Shown here: piece after piece, positions 45,828 to 54,820 of the stretch
Numbering within the stretch: position 1 is the first letter of the stretch
How the letters are laid out: every line of letters starts with the position of its first letter
NCBI RefSeq assembly: GCF_013167215.1
Contig: NZ_JABJWY010000038.1
Span: 799,700-863,699 of the forward strand
Direction of reading: 5' to 3'
Length of the DNA stretch: 64,000 nucleotides
DNA from: Sphingobacterium prati
Lineage (GTDB): Bacteria; Bacteroidota; Bacteroidia; Sphingobacteriales; Sphingobacteriaceae
Notes under the pieces: model-generated
Database searches by the model: none
What the model was told of the DNA's origin: nothing
Seen by the model: only the letters and a program-made list of their open reading frames with translations
Position numbers and translations under genes: made by a program

Positions 45828-47201
45828 ATGAAAAAGAATAAAATAGTATTAATTTTTTTGGTGAGCATGATCGCATCTTTTGCAATATCATGTTCTAAAT
45901 TTTTAGATCGGGACCCGCTCGGGCAGATTACTCAAGATAAATTTTTCAATTCCGAAACCAATGCTAATGCTGCTGTTTTGGGAATGTACCGGACGATGAT
46001 GAATTCATTTTCTTTTGGTCAGTCCATCATTGTTGTTCCGGAGTTTTCAGCAGCCCATGTTCGGCATGCTTCTAGTTTTCCTGAATATGAAAACTTTGCA
46101 GAGCACAAAATACAGGCGATCAATCCTTGGATAGCCAATATGTGGCAAGCTGTGTATACCACGATAAATGCGGCCAACCAAGTGATTGAGGAAGTCCCAA
46201 AAATGACCGAGACGATGATTACTGAAGACAAGAAAAAGATGTTTGTTGGCGAAGCTAAATTTATTCGGGCATTAAACTACTTTTTTCTGGTACGCGCCTT
46301 TGGCAAGGCACCGCTAAAACTCTCCTATACCAAGGAAGGAGATAATATTGATATCGCCGAATCTGACAAAGCAGCACTCTATACACAGATTGTTAAGGAT
46401 CTAACGGATGCTATTGCCGCGCTTCCGAAAGAAAATCCAAACACTGGCGATGCCGCCAAGGGGCGGGCCTCTCATTGGGCAGCAAAAGCGCTGCTGACCA
46501 AGGTGTATTTATACCAAGCGTCCATTACCAATGACTATAAAAAAGCAGCGGATATGGCGAGCGAAGTGCTGACTGAGGGAGGCTTTAGCTTGGTCACTGA
46601 ATACAGTACGATCTGGACGACACAAAATACAAATGAAGCTATTTTCGAAATTCAATTTGACGATCAAGCAACCAATCCACTGGCAGCAGTTGCTAATGAT
46701 AATCCTAGTGTGCTATTCTTTGCCAAAGATTCGGCAATTCTGGACTTATATGCGGAGCAAGACAAACGAAAGGATTTTACGGTTAAAAAAGGAAGTAATA
46801 ATAACTATTTCATGGGTAAATTTCCGAATTTCTCGCCAGCGAGTCAAAACCTGACCGTTATCCGGCTTGCAGAGATTTACTTGATCCATGCGGAGGCTAA
46901 GGCGCGTGTTGATAATAGTGTGAGCACAGCAGCGTACAACTCCTTGAAAGCTGTTCAGACGCGCGCTGGTGTCGCCGTTCCGATCGATACGTATGCTAAT
47001 CTGGAGGCCTTCGTTACTGCCGTGCAAGAAGAAAAAGAAAAAGAGCTTATGTTTGAAGGCGAGACCTGGTTTGACTTTAGCCGTACGAAATTAGCCCTTA
47101 GAAAATATGAAAATCTGAAAGACGAGAAATTCCTGGTGTATCCTATTCCGTCTGCTCAGATAAGTTTAGGAACTGGCCTTACTCAAAACCCGGGATATTG
47201 A
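45828..47201 (+). CDS. SusD-type surface lipoprotein (pair 4)
   Basis: A 457-aa SusD/RagB lipoprotein: signal region ending IASFAISC, then SKFLDRDPLGQ, typical of the mature N-terminus. TPR-type helices include WQAVYTTINAANQVIEEVPK and GEAKFIRALNYFFLVRAFGK; the C-terminus has RLAEIYLIHAEAKAR and EEKEKELMFEGETWFDFSRT. It is the partner of the SusC at 41999 despite the longer gap, and ends before terminator copy 2. Confidence 0.94.
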   Translation: MKKNKIVLIFLVSMIASFAISCSKFLDRDPLGQITQDKFFNSETNANAAVLGMYRTMMNSFSFGQSIIVVPEFSAAHVRHASSFPEYENFAEHKIQAINPWIANMWQAVYTTINAANQVIEEVPKMTETMITEDKKKMFVGEAKFIRALNYFFLVRAFGKAPLKLSYTKEGDNIDIAESDKAALYTQIVKDLTDAIAALPKENPNTGDAAKGRASHWAAKALLTKVYLYQASITNDYKKAADMASEVLTEGGFSLVTEYSTIWTTQNTNEAIFEIQFDDQATNPLAAVANDNPSVLFFAKDSAILDLYAEQDKRKDFTVKKGSNNNYFMGKFPNFSPASQNLTVIRLAEIYLIHAEAKARVDNSVSTAAYNSLKAVQTRAGVAVPIDTYANLEAFVTAVQEEKEKELMFEGETWFDFSRTKLALRKYENLKDEKFLVYPIPSAQISLGTGLTQNPGY

Positions 47202-47230
47202 TACAAAGTGTACTCGGTACTCCCGATACT

Positions 47231-47270
47231 GTTTATTTTAAGCCACGTCGAGATGATGTGGCTTTTTGTT
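47231..47270 (+). terminator. Terminator, copy 2 of a duplicated element
   Basis: The stem AAGCCACGTC (47240-47249) with GATGTGGCTT (47255-47264) is followed by TTTTTG. It matches 41568-41607 at 39 of 40 bases. Confidence 0.85.
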
Positions 47271-47289
47271 GTTTAACCATAAATAAAAT

Positions 47290-47504
47290 ATGGATATTTT
47301 TGATAATAAAATTTTGGAGATATTCCCAAGCTGGAAACAATATCTTTTGTTGCAGGATGGACTGATTTCCATTTAAATAATGGTCTTCGCTTGGACATAT
47401 TGACAGATATGAAGGGATTCGAAGCCGTAAATAGACTCAAAAATCGAATTGATATACAGGCATTGGAAGAAATTATCAGGCTTCGAGATGAGGAAGGACA
47501 GTAA
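47290..47504 (+). pseudogene. Deleted remnant of a nucleotidyltransferase gene
   Basis: From the ATG at 47290 the frame reads MDIFDNKILEIF, like the start of such genes (compare MANIFNEDFRDF at 40383), and soon stops. A neighbouring frame reads SFVAGWTDFHLNNGLRLDIL, then TDMKGFEAVNRLKN and IDIQALEEIIRLRDEE. This parallels IPPVAIDIMLKVKGLDFEEN and NRPKDLDDIQNL of the intact protein. The catalytic GG...DxD block and the middle part are missing. It is best explained as a gene decayed by internal deletions and a frameshift. Confidence 0.6.
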
Positions 47505-47506
47505 GG

Positions 47507-47547
47507 TGTTGACTTATCAACAATGTTATTAACATAATGTGGAAAAC
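47507..47547. repeat. DnaA-box-like and palindromic segment, copy 2
   Basis: TGTTGA (47507-47512) and TCAACA (47517-47522) are inverted arms. GTTATTAAC (47525-47533) and ATGTGGAAAAC (47537-47547) follow, close to the arrangement at 39854-39874. It sits right after the nucleotidyltransferase remnant. Confidence 0.4.
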
Positions 47548-47657
47548 CCAGTTTCATTCATTGTAGCGCTAGGGAATGGAATTAATGATTATTTAACCTA
47601 TCAATTTATAATTTTACTCAAGAAAATTGTTAAATTACGCCGATATTAACAATGATA

Positions 47658-48656
47658 ATGAAGTATTATTTGCATTTTACGGCGAAATTTGTTTGTTTTC
47701 TACTGCTCAATTTTTGCTGCTCAAGCCTTTCGGCACAAGTTACCTTTACGTCCTATCATAAGAAAGATGGGGAAGAAACCAAGCAACAGGACTCAGCCTA
47801 TTTTATCCGAACAGTTCATCTGGAAGCTCAAGGAAAAGAAAACATTTATCGAATAGAGGAGTATTATTTGCACAATGATTCGTTAAAGCTCAATAGTGTT
47901 AGTAAAAATGGGCGTCAGCCGTTTAAGTTTCAAGGAAAAAAGTACGAATTTTTTGAAAATGGCACGCTAAAGAGTCTTGAGAATTTCAGTGATAATAGTA
48001 AACTGGTAGACTCGGCTTTTTATCTCTATCCGAATAATAAGTTGAAGATGATGGTGTTTTATCCTAGCGAAGTTAAGAAAAAGAAGTTGGTGATAAACAA
48101 GCCGGTCTATATCGTGTATTATGACTCTTTGAATAACAAAACGCTGGAAAACGGGACCGGCCACATTCATTTTAGTGTAGACGAAAAAGGAGGTTATGAG
48201 GAAGGTAGTATGGTCAACAATTTACGTGAAGGAGAATGGAAAGGAAGAATTGGCCGAGACTCTTTTGTAGAAAGTTATAAGGAGGGGAAATTGCTGTCGG
48301 GTACAAAAACAAAAGCAAACGGAACTACTATTCGATATGATTCTACTTCTTATAAAGTAGAACCTGAATATCCTGGAGGAAAGGATCAGCTGATGTTTTT
48401 TATCGCGAAAAATTTTGAATATCCAAAACAAGCTTTAATAAATGAAGTGAGCGGTATTTTGGAAATCAGTTTTTTTATTAATCAAGACGGTAAAGTAGGA
48501 GATATTAAAGTGAAGGAGGATTTAGGATTTGGTACCGGTGAGGCTGGTATAAATGTGGTCAAAAAACTTAGGAAATGGAAGCCTGGGATGAGACGTGGAG
48601 AACCTGTACGGGTGGCTTATACCTTGCCTATCAGGTTAAATACAGTGCGAAGATAA
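47658..48656 (+). CDS. Secreted protein with a TonB C-terminal domain
   Basis: A 332-aa protein (an ATG six bases upstream is possible). The N-terminus MKYYLHFTAKFVCFLLLNFC runs into CSSLSAQ and looks like a cleavable or lipoprotein signal rather than the usual TonB anchor, and no Pro-rich spanner is seen. The middle has antitoxin/MORN-type repeats (YEFFENGTLKSLENFS; GSMVNNLREGEWKG). The last 90 residues are a TonB-C domain: VEPEYPGGKDQLMFFIAKNF, YPKQALINEVSGILEISFFI, WKPGMRRGEPVRVAYTLPI. Such proteins occur widely in Bacteroidota; whether it energises SusC barrels is unknown. Confidence 0.8.
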   Translation: MKYYLHFTAKFVCFLLLNFCCSSLSAQVTFTSYHKKDGEETKQQDSAYFIRTVHLEAQGKENIYRIEEYYLHNDSLKLNSVSKNGRQPFKFQGKKYEFFENGTLKSLENFSDNSKLVDSAFYLYPNNKLKMMVFYPSEVKKKKLVINKPVYIVYYDSLNNKTLENGTGHIHFSVDEKGGYEEGSMVNNLREGEWKGRIGRDSFVESYKEGKLLSGTKTKANGTTIRYDSTSYKVEPEYPGGKDQLMFFIAKNFEYPKQALINEVSGILEISFFINQDGKVGDIKVKEDLGFGTGEAGINVVKKLRKWKPGMRRGEPVRVAYTLPIRLNTVRR

Positions 48657-48673
48657 TTACAACTTAATAAGAT

Positions 48674-48706
48674 AAGAAAGCCTCCACATGGGAGGCTTTC
48701 TTTGTT
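48674..48706. terminator. Bidirectional terminator between the TonB-C gene and acs
   Basis: A 12-bp perfect stem (48674-48685 with 48691-48702) with a five-base loop has A/T-rich flanks on both sides. It lies between converging genes. Confidence 0.88.
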
Positions 48707-48721
48707 AAAGATTGTTGCCAA

Positions 48722-50638
48722 TTATTTTTTTAGGCCTTCGGCACCTTGTATGATTCCTTCGACCACAGTTGGATCCTGCAAAGTCGATGTGTCACCTAGA
48801 TTGCTAATATCGCCTTCGGCAATCTTGCGTAGAATACGGCGCATAATTTTTCCTGAACGTGTCTTCGGTAGGTCATTGACAAACTGGATGATATCTGGCT
48901 TGGCAATAGGGCCAATAATACGTGATACAGTCTCCATTATATCTTTTTTAGTAGCTTCTGCATCTGTATGGTGATTGGCGATAACATAAGCATAGATGCC
49001 CTGACCTTTGACTGGGTGTGGATAGCCGACAATAGCTGATTCCACAACGTCCGCATGCATATTGATGGCATTTTCTACCTCCGCAGTACCGATGCGGTGA
49101 CCGGATACGTTCAATACGTCATCCACACGACCCGTGATTTTGTAATATCCTTCAGGACTACGGTAACAGCCGTCACCGGTAAAATACATGTCCTTATAAG
49201 TCGAGAAGTATGTTTGTCTACAGCGGTCATGGTCTCCCCAGGTCGTGCGTAGCATACCTGGCCAAGGGAATTTAATACAGAGATTTCCCGTTACATCATT
49301 GCCTTGGATTTCTTGCCCGTTTTCGTCCATCAATGCTGGCTGTATACCTGGCATTGGGAACATGGCATAACTGGCTTTTTCTGGTGTCACACCAGCTAAG
49401 GATGTGATCAGATGGCCGCCGTTCTCTGTCTGCCAATAGGTATCGACAACCGGACAGTTTTTCTTCCCCACCTTCTCATTAAACCAATTCCAGGCTTCTT
49501 CATTGATAGGCTCGCCTACCGAACCCAGTACGCGTAGTGACGAAAGATCGTTTTTATCCACAAACTGATCTCCGAAGGCCATTAACGAACGTAGTGCCGT
49601 AGGGGAGGTGTAGATAATATTGACTTTATATTTGTCAACGATATCCCAATAACGGCTGGCATCCGGGAAAGTTGGAATACCTTCAAACATCAGTGAGGTA
49701 GCGCCTTGAGACAACGGTCCATAAACAATATAACTATGCCCCGTGATCCATCCGATATCTGCCGTACAGAAAAATACATCGTTGGGCTGATATTGGAATG
49801 TATTCATAAACGTGTACCCCGTGTAGACCATATATCCACCACAAGTATGTACTACACCTTTAGGCTTACCGGTGGATCCTGATGTATAGAGAATGAATAA
49901 GGTATCCTCTGCATCCATCTCTTCCGCAGGGCAGGCCGGATTTCCTTGAGTCTCGACTTTCTTGATCTCATCTTCCCACCATACATCACGTCCTTTGATC
50001 ATAGATACTGGCGTGCGTGTCCGTGTTAATACAATGACTTTTTCAACAGTATCACACTGCATCAGCGCATCATCTACAATATTTTTAAGACCAATGGTTT
50101 TATTGCCGCGGTAACTGCCATCCGATGTCACGATCAATTTGCATTCGGCATCAACAATACGGTCTGCAATAGAACGAGCGGAGAATCCGCCAAAGACAAC
50201 CGAGTGGATAGCACCGATACGCGCACAGGCCAATACAGCAATAACCAATTCCGGAACCATCGGCAAGTAAATACATACCCGGTCGCCCTTTTTGATATTG
50301 TTGTTCTTTAATACATTGGCAAATTGCTCTACTTTCTGTAGTAGTTGTTTATAGGAAAGGATGCGGTGTGCTTCATTTGGATCATTGGGCTCCCAGATAA
50401 TGGCCGGTTTATCGCCATTCGCATAGATATGACGATCAAGGCAGTTTTCTGTAATATTTAATTTTGCACCTTCAAACCATTTGATATTAGGTTCCTCAAA
50501 GTTCCAGTTCAGCACTTTATTCCATTTTCTCTTCCAGAAAAAATGATCCGCTATGCTCGCCCAAAACTCCTCTGGCTGTTCTACACTTCGCTTATATTCA
50601 CTTTGATATTCTTCAAATGATTTTATTTGTAGGCTCAT
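48722..50638 (-). CDS. acs: Acetyl-CoA synthetase
   Basis: A 638-aa AMP-forming acetate-CoA ligase converting acetate, ATP and CoA to acetyl-CoA. Signatures: FILYTSGSTGKPKGVVH (P-loop-like A3), VVDTYWQTENGGHLI (A5), MYFTGDGCYRSPEGYYKITG (A7/A8) and LPKTRSGKIMRRILRKIA, with the regulatory acetylation Lys in SGK. It is full length. It seems to be monocistronic, with about 165 bases to the divergent UbiA-like gene. Confidence 0.97.
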   Translation of the reverse strand: MSLQIKSFEEYQSEYKRSVEQPEEFWASIADHFFWKRKWNKVLNWNFEEPNIKWFEGAKLNITENCLDRHIYANGDKPAIIWEPNDPNEAHRILSYKQLLQKVEQFANVLKNNNIKKGDRVCIYLPMVPELVIAVLACARIGAIHSVVFGGFSARSIADRIVDAECKLIVTSDGSYRGNKTIGLKNIVDDALMQCDTVEKVIVLTRTRTPVSMIKGRDVWWEDEIKKVETQGNPACPAEEMDAEDTLFILYTSGSTGKPKGVVHTCGGYMVYTGYTFMNTFQYQPNDVFFCTADIGWITGHSYIVYGPLSQGATSLMFEGIPTFPDASRYWDIVDKYKVNIIYTSPTALRSLMAFGDQFVDKNDLSSLRVLGSVGEPINEEAWNWFNEKVGKKNCPVVDTYWQTENGGHLITSLAGVTPEKASYAMFPMPGIQPALMDENGQEIQGNDVTGNLCIKFPWPGMLRTTWGDHDRCRQTYFSTYKDMYFTGDGCYRSPEGYYKITGRVDDVLNVSGHRIGTAEVENAINMHADVVESAIVGYPHPVKGQGIYAYVIANHHTDAEATKKDIMETVSRIIGPIAKPDIIQFVNDLPKTRSGKIMRRILRKIAEGDISNLGDTSTLQDPTVVEGIIQGAEGLKK

Positions 50639-50824
50639 CGTTATTAGGATTATTATGAATTATTTTAATTTATATTGTTATCGTTGCGAAATCGTTTTTG
50701 ATCGTTCAATTTCGGTGTACAATTTAGCGGTTTTTGACCATTTTATCAACAATTTGATGTTTAATATAATGTTAAACTACTTTTCTCTATCAAGATTGTT
50801 ATATTGCAATACGATTTAACCAAG

Positions 50825-51691
50825 ATGTTGTTTCTAAGAAAGTTGTTTTATATCACGATCTACACAAATCTTTTGATCGCTATGGCGGCCATGGCACAAT
50901 GTGCGCTTACCTACATTATATTTGAAAGGCCGATCAATTGGTATATTGTTCTTGTGGAAGGGACTGCTACCTTATTGCTGTATAATTTCAGTCTTTGGTG
51001 GTCAAAGCCTAAAAAACCAAAAGAGTCCAAATTCCCCCGTACACGTTGGATATTTAACCATGAATGGGTCATGTGGGTAAATAATAGCATTGCTTTGATC
51101 GTGCTTGCTTTTTGCTTATGGCATATTCATCTGCACTCCTTTTTGTTTTTGGGGTTTATCGGTTTGTTGAGCCTGCTATATGGAATGCCTTTATTTACAT
51201 TTCATGACCGAAAAGTAGGACTAAGACAGCTCCCTGGTGCAAAGATCTTCCATATTGCCTTGGTTTGGGTTTGTAGTAGTGTGATGCTTCCCTATATCGA
51301 GTTGGTCAGTGCCGGTGACAAAATCACACAATGGGTATTTATCGCGCTCTGTGGTTTGAAGTTTGTATTTTTGATTATCTGCACGCTGCCTTTTGATATT
51401 CGTGATATTCAGCAGGATTCTTATTACCACCTGCGTACCTTGCCTAATATGTTGGGTGAACAAAGGGCAAAGAACCTTACCTATACATTGTTAGTACTGC
51501 ATTGCCTTCTTGTTCTGATCGTACCCTATATGATGTATGTCAAGGTTGGATTGATCTTGACTAATATCCTTATCTTCGCTTTACTAAAACTGGCCGTATT
51601 CAGGACAAAAGAGCATTATCATTACGCTTATCTTCTGGATGGTAGCTTGGTGTTGCAGTTTTTGATCGTTATTCTTGTCGGTATTTTTTAG
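50825..51691 (+). CDS. UbiA-superfamily-like membrane protein lacking the first Asp motif
   Basis: A 288-aa polytopic membrane protein from the ATG at 50825; a TTG seven codons upstream is an alternative. About eight hydrophobic segments and the motif DIRDIQQDSYYHLRTLPNML (the second Asp-rich motif of UbiA prenyltransferases) support membership. Where UbiA enzymes have NDxxDxxxD after the second helix, this has YNFSLWWSKPKKPKES without Asp. It may be a divergent, possibly inactive or differently acting homologue. Confidence 0.65.
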   Translation: MLFLRKLFYITIYTNLLIAMAAMAQCALTYIIFERPINWYIVLVEGTATLLLYNFSLWWSKPKKPKESKFPRTRWIFNHEWVMWVNNSIALIVLAFCLWHIHLHSFLFLGFIGLLSLLYGMPLFTFHDRKVGLRQLPGAKIFHIALVWVCSSVMLPYIELVSAGDKITQWVFIALCGLKFVFLIICTLPFDIRDIQQDSYYHLRTLPNMLGEQRAKNLTYTLLVLHCLLVLIVPYMMYVKVGLILTNILIFALLKLAVFRTKEHYHYAYLLDGSLVLQFLIVILVGIF

Positions 51692-51786
51692 TGCCGCAAA
51701 TTGGCACCGCAACAGACCCGTCTGCATTTCATTTTAGTATTGATTACCGATCCCCTGGCAAGAAGATAATAGATTCTTGTAGGAAA

Positions 51787-52719
51787 TTAGGAAGCTAAAA
51801 ATGCAATGATCTTATCTGCGGCAACTTCCGACAACTTATAATAACTCTCAAATGTCCAGCCGGCCACATGGGGCGACAAAATCACATTGTCCCTGCTGAT
51901 AAGGTCTGGATACCAAGTCTGTTCGGCAAGTTTGGGGAACTTTTCAACAGGAAGCACATCGAAAGCTGCACCGAGAATGGCCCCCTCTTCAAGCGCCTGT
52001 AATACGGCAGGTACGTCGACAATACCGCCGCGCGCGCCAAGTAGAAAGAAAATAGGCTTTTCAAATTTGGAGAGATAGTCTCGGTTGATCATACCACGTG
52101 TCTCGTCGGTCAAAGGAATATGGAAACTGATCACGTCCGCTTCTTGGTAGATTTTTTCCATGTTGGCCTCTGTGGCGTACTGGTCTGTATAATCTGTCCG
52201 ATATTTGTCATAGGCAAGGACTTTTACATCAAAACCAGACAGCTTTTTGGCCATCGCCATACCATTATGACCATAGCCCACCAGACCCACTGTACGGCCT
52301 TTAAGTTCGTATCCACGGTTGGCCTCACGTAACCATTGGCCAGCCCTCACTTGTTGATCGCTGCGGTTAAGGTTATTCATCAGACTTAATAACATCCCGA
52401 TCATATGTTCGCCTACTGCATCTCGGTTTCCCTCATTGGCAGAAATTAACATGACTTTCCGCTGCAGTGCAATCGCGTCGTCAATATTATCCATTCCGGC
52501 CCCTGCCCGGGCAATAAAACGTAGGTTGGGTGCTAGCTCGAAAAAAGCTTGATCAACCTGAAATTTGGAACGAATGACCAAGCCCGAATACAGGGATATA
52601 ATTTTTTCGGCTTCCTCCCGGCTAATATCCGGTTGATAGTTATAAGCGATACCTGCCTGATCAAATTTTTCAAGCATGACCTCGTGAATGTCGTCGACGA
52701 TCAAAATGTTAGTTTTCAT
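51787..52719 (-). CDS. D-2-hydroxyacid dehydrogenase family protein (SerA-like)
   Basis: A 310-aa NAD-dependent dehydrogenase from the ATG at 52719; 18 codons of upstream frame overlap the neighbouring gene and are not needed. It has the N-terminal catalytic half (ARAGAGMDNID), the Rossmann motif GLVGYGHNGMAMAKKL followed by the acidic D of LAYDKY, the catalytic Arg in LGARGGIVD, and the catalytic His in LSPHVAGWT. It could be 3-phosphoglycerate dehydrogenase without regulatory domains, or a related D-hydroxyacid dehydrogenase. It is downstream of the FAD monooxygenase on the same strand. Confidence 0.85.
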   Translation of the reverse strand: MKTNILIVDDIHEVMLEKFDQAGIAYNYQPDISREEAEKIISLYSGLVIRSKFQVDQAFFELAPNLRFIARAGAGMDNIDDAIALQRKVMLISANEGNRDAVGEHMIGMLLSLMNNLNRSDQQVRAGQWLREANRGYELKGRTVGLVGYGHNGMAMAKKLSGFDVKVLAYDKYRTDYTDQYATEANMEKIYQEADVISFHIPLTDETRGMINRDYLSKFEKPIFFLLGARGGIVDVPAVLQALEEGAILGAAFDVLPVEKFPKLAEQTWYPDLISRDNVILSPHVAGWTFESYYKLSEVAADKIIAFLAS

Positions 52720-52756
52720 CCAATATTTAGTTGTTGATGAGAACACGGGAAATGAT

Positions 52757-53941
52757 TCAGATCCCGGTTTCATCGTTACGATTGATTTGCATAAAGTCCA
52801 CGGACAATAATTTGTTTAACTGCTGCTGCTTGAGCCTGTCTGGCATTATTTTCATCAAAAAATTACGTGTGCCTATCAGCAGGGGATTTTCCCATTGGGC
52901 AATCTTTCCGATTTTCCAGGAGGTATTGCAGATATAGTTTACCCGCTCCAATCGGCGTTTTTGGAAACCTTGGAAAGCTAAAGTAATGGATGCTGCTGTT
53001 CGCAGTTCGTCAAGCAGCACAGCAACATCTTCGATTGCCTGACAGGCACCTTGTCCTAAATTGGGGGTTGTGGCGTGACCAGCATCTCCCAGTAAGAGGA
53101 TGGGGCCAAAAGCAAGCTGTTGTAGTGGCGCAATATCGATAATGTCATTCCAGATGAGCTCAGTATTTTTAGTTTCCGATAGCATAGTTGGGATCGGGTC
53201 GTGGTAATCCTTGAAATTCTCCAATAATTCTGCCGTGGTCCAGTTTTTCAATGTTGGATTTTGTTGTCGGCTATTGATACAAGCGTACCAATAAATACGG
53301 TTGCCGACAAGGGGAGTCATCCCAAACCTGCCTTTTGAACCCCAAGTTTCGGTACTTTTTTTGAGCTGAATGCTACTGTTATCTATTGTCGCCCGCCAGC
53401 AGGTGTAGCCCGAATAACGGGGGCTTGATGTTGGGATCAGCTGCTGACGTAAAACGGAATGCACACCGTCGGCAACAAGTAATGCGTCACCTACAACTTG
53501 GCTTCCATCGGTAAAGTGCACACGGGTCTGTTCCCCTAGCCGTTCAAAGGAAGCCGCACGTTTGCCAAGATGAATTTTATGCCCGGAAATTTTTGATAAA
53601 AGAAATCGATGCAGGTCCGCACGGTGGATAGCAAAATTATCCTGTTTATATCTCTGGCTAATTGATCGGGTATTCGGTTCCACCAAAATATTCCCTTTTT
53701 CATCCAGAACATTATAAGAGTCAAGATAGTGTCCTAGCGGTACGATTTCATCTTTTAACCCGAGCTGTTCTAAAGCCTGCATGGCGTTGGCCGCAAGTCC
53801 AAACCCAGCCCCAATGCCTTTGAGCTCCGCGGCACTTTCATAGACATGTGCTTCAATGCCCAATTTTGCGAGTCCTATTGCAGCACATAATCCTGCGATG
53901 CCGCCGCCAATGATGATGAATGTACTGTCTGTGGCATGCAT
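52757..53941 (-). CDS. FAD-dependent monooxygenase (aromatic hydroxylase type)
   Basis: A 394-aa group A flavin monooxygenase: FAD-binding IIGGGIAGLCAAIGLAKLG with the ribose-binding Glu in VYESA, the DG-type fingerprint DALLVADGVHSVLR, and LLGDAGHATTPNLGQGACQA near the flavin. It would hydroxylate an aromatic or related substrate using NAD(P)H and O2. The substrate is not clear from sequence. It follows rsmA with a one-base gap. Confidence 0.87.
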   Translation of the reverse strand: MHATDSTFIIIGGGIAGLCAAIGLAKLGIEAHVYESAAELKGIGAGFGLAANAMQALEQLGLKDEIVPLGHYLDSYNVLDEKGNILVEPNTRSISQRYKQDNFAIHRADLHRFLLSKISGHKIHLGKRAASFERLGEQTRVHFTDGSQVVGDALLVADGVHSVLRQQLIPTSSPRYSGYTCWRATIDNSSIQLKKSTETWGSKGRFGMTPLVGNRIYWYACINSRQQNPTLKNWTTAELLENFKDYHDPIPTMLSETKNTELIWNDIIDIAPLQQLAFGPILLLGDAGHATTPNLGQGACQAIEDVAVLLDELRTAASITLAFQGFQKRRLERVNYICNTSWKIGKIAQWENPLLIGTRNFLMKIMPDRLKQQQLNKLLSVDFMQINRNDETGI

Positions 53942-53942
53942 A

Positions 53943-54722
53943 TTAGAGGCTGTTTGCGATTTCGTTGGTCAGACTGACAAAATCATCTACGGTGAGCCGT
54001 TCAGCTCGTAGCTCATAAAGCGGATTGTCCGACATCTTATCTTTTGGGACAACACCCGAAAGGGAGTTGCGCAAGGTTTTTCGACGCTGATTGAAGCCCG
54101 CTTTCACGACCCGCCAAAACAGCTTCTCATCGCAAGCTAATTGTTCGCGGTCATTTCGGGTCATGCGAATGACACCCGATAACACCTTGGGCGGTGGATT
54201 AAATGCGCCTGCCTTTACCGTAAAGAGATATTCTACTTTATAGTAGGCTTGTAAAAATACACTCAGGATGCCATACTCTTTGCTGCCAGCTTTCGCTGTG
54301 CAACGTTCGGCCACCTCCTTTTGAAACATGCCCGTCATCTGAACGACACGCTGGCGTTCATCAAGGATCTTGAAAAGGATCTGAGAAGAAATATTATAGG
54401 GAAAATTGCCGATGACAGCCATCTTTTCACCGAAATACTGTGAAAAGTCCAGGTTTAGAAAATCGCCATGGATTAATCTTTTACCCAATTGTGGGTATTT
54501 GTCATCCAGGTAGGCAATGGATTCGTCATCAACATCGATCAAATAGGTCTCATATTCTTCTTTCTGCAAAAGAAAGTCCGAAAGGACCCCCATTCCCGGA
54601 CCGACTTCGAGTACCTCGCTAAAACCCAATTTAGGATCTAATGCTTCTACAATACGTTGTGCGGCATTCTTATCGTTTAAGAAATGCTGTCCTAAATGTT
54701 TTTTTGCTCTAACTGTACTCAT
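53943..54722 (-). CDS. rsmA: 16S rRNA dimethyladenosine transferase RsmA (KsgA)
   Basis: A 259-aa methyltransferase that dimethylates two adjacent adenines near the 3' end of 16S rRNA. Signatures: KKHLGQHFLND, the SAM-binding EVLEVGPGMGVLSDFLL, and catalytic NFPYNISSQIL. It is full length. pdxA is divergent from it 174 bases away. In E. coli the same genes (surA-pdxA-ksgA) lie together in one operon, and a SurA-type gene also occurs elsewhere in this window. Confidence 0.97.
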   Translation of the reverse strand: MSTVRAKKHLGQHFLNDKNAAQRIVEALDPKLGFSEVLEVGPGMGVLSDFLLQKEEYETYLIDVDDESIAYLDDKYPQLGKRLIHGDFLNLDFSQYFGEKMAVIGNFPYNISSQILFKILDERQRVVQMTGMFQKEVAERCTAKAGSKEYGILSVFLQAYYKVEYLFTVKAGAFNPPPKVLSGVIRMTRNDREQLACDEKLFWRVVKAGFNQRRKTLRNSLSGVVPKDKMSDNPLYELRAERLTVDDFVSLTNEIANSL

Positions 54723-54820
54723 GATGCAAAATTAGAAATTTAAAAGCTTTATAAAGTAAAAAGTCAAAAGTAAAAATTCAAAAGTGCAGGCGGTTTTTAA
54801 GCCAGGGGTTTGTTCAGCCA

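Noticed and set aside
47273..47557. 94-codon minus-strand ORF
   Set aside because: The plus strand here shows ordered nucleotidyltransferase pieces; the minus frame is Ser/Ile-rich without family features and is best seen as a shadow of the remnant.
51691..51707. GTGCC/GGCAC hairpin after the UbiA-like gene as a terminator
   Set aside because: Only five base pairs and no following T-run.
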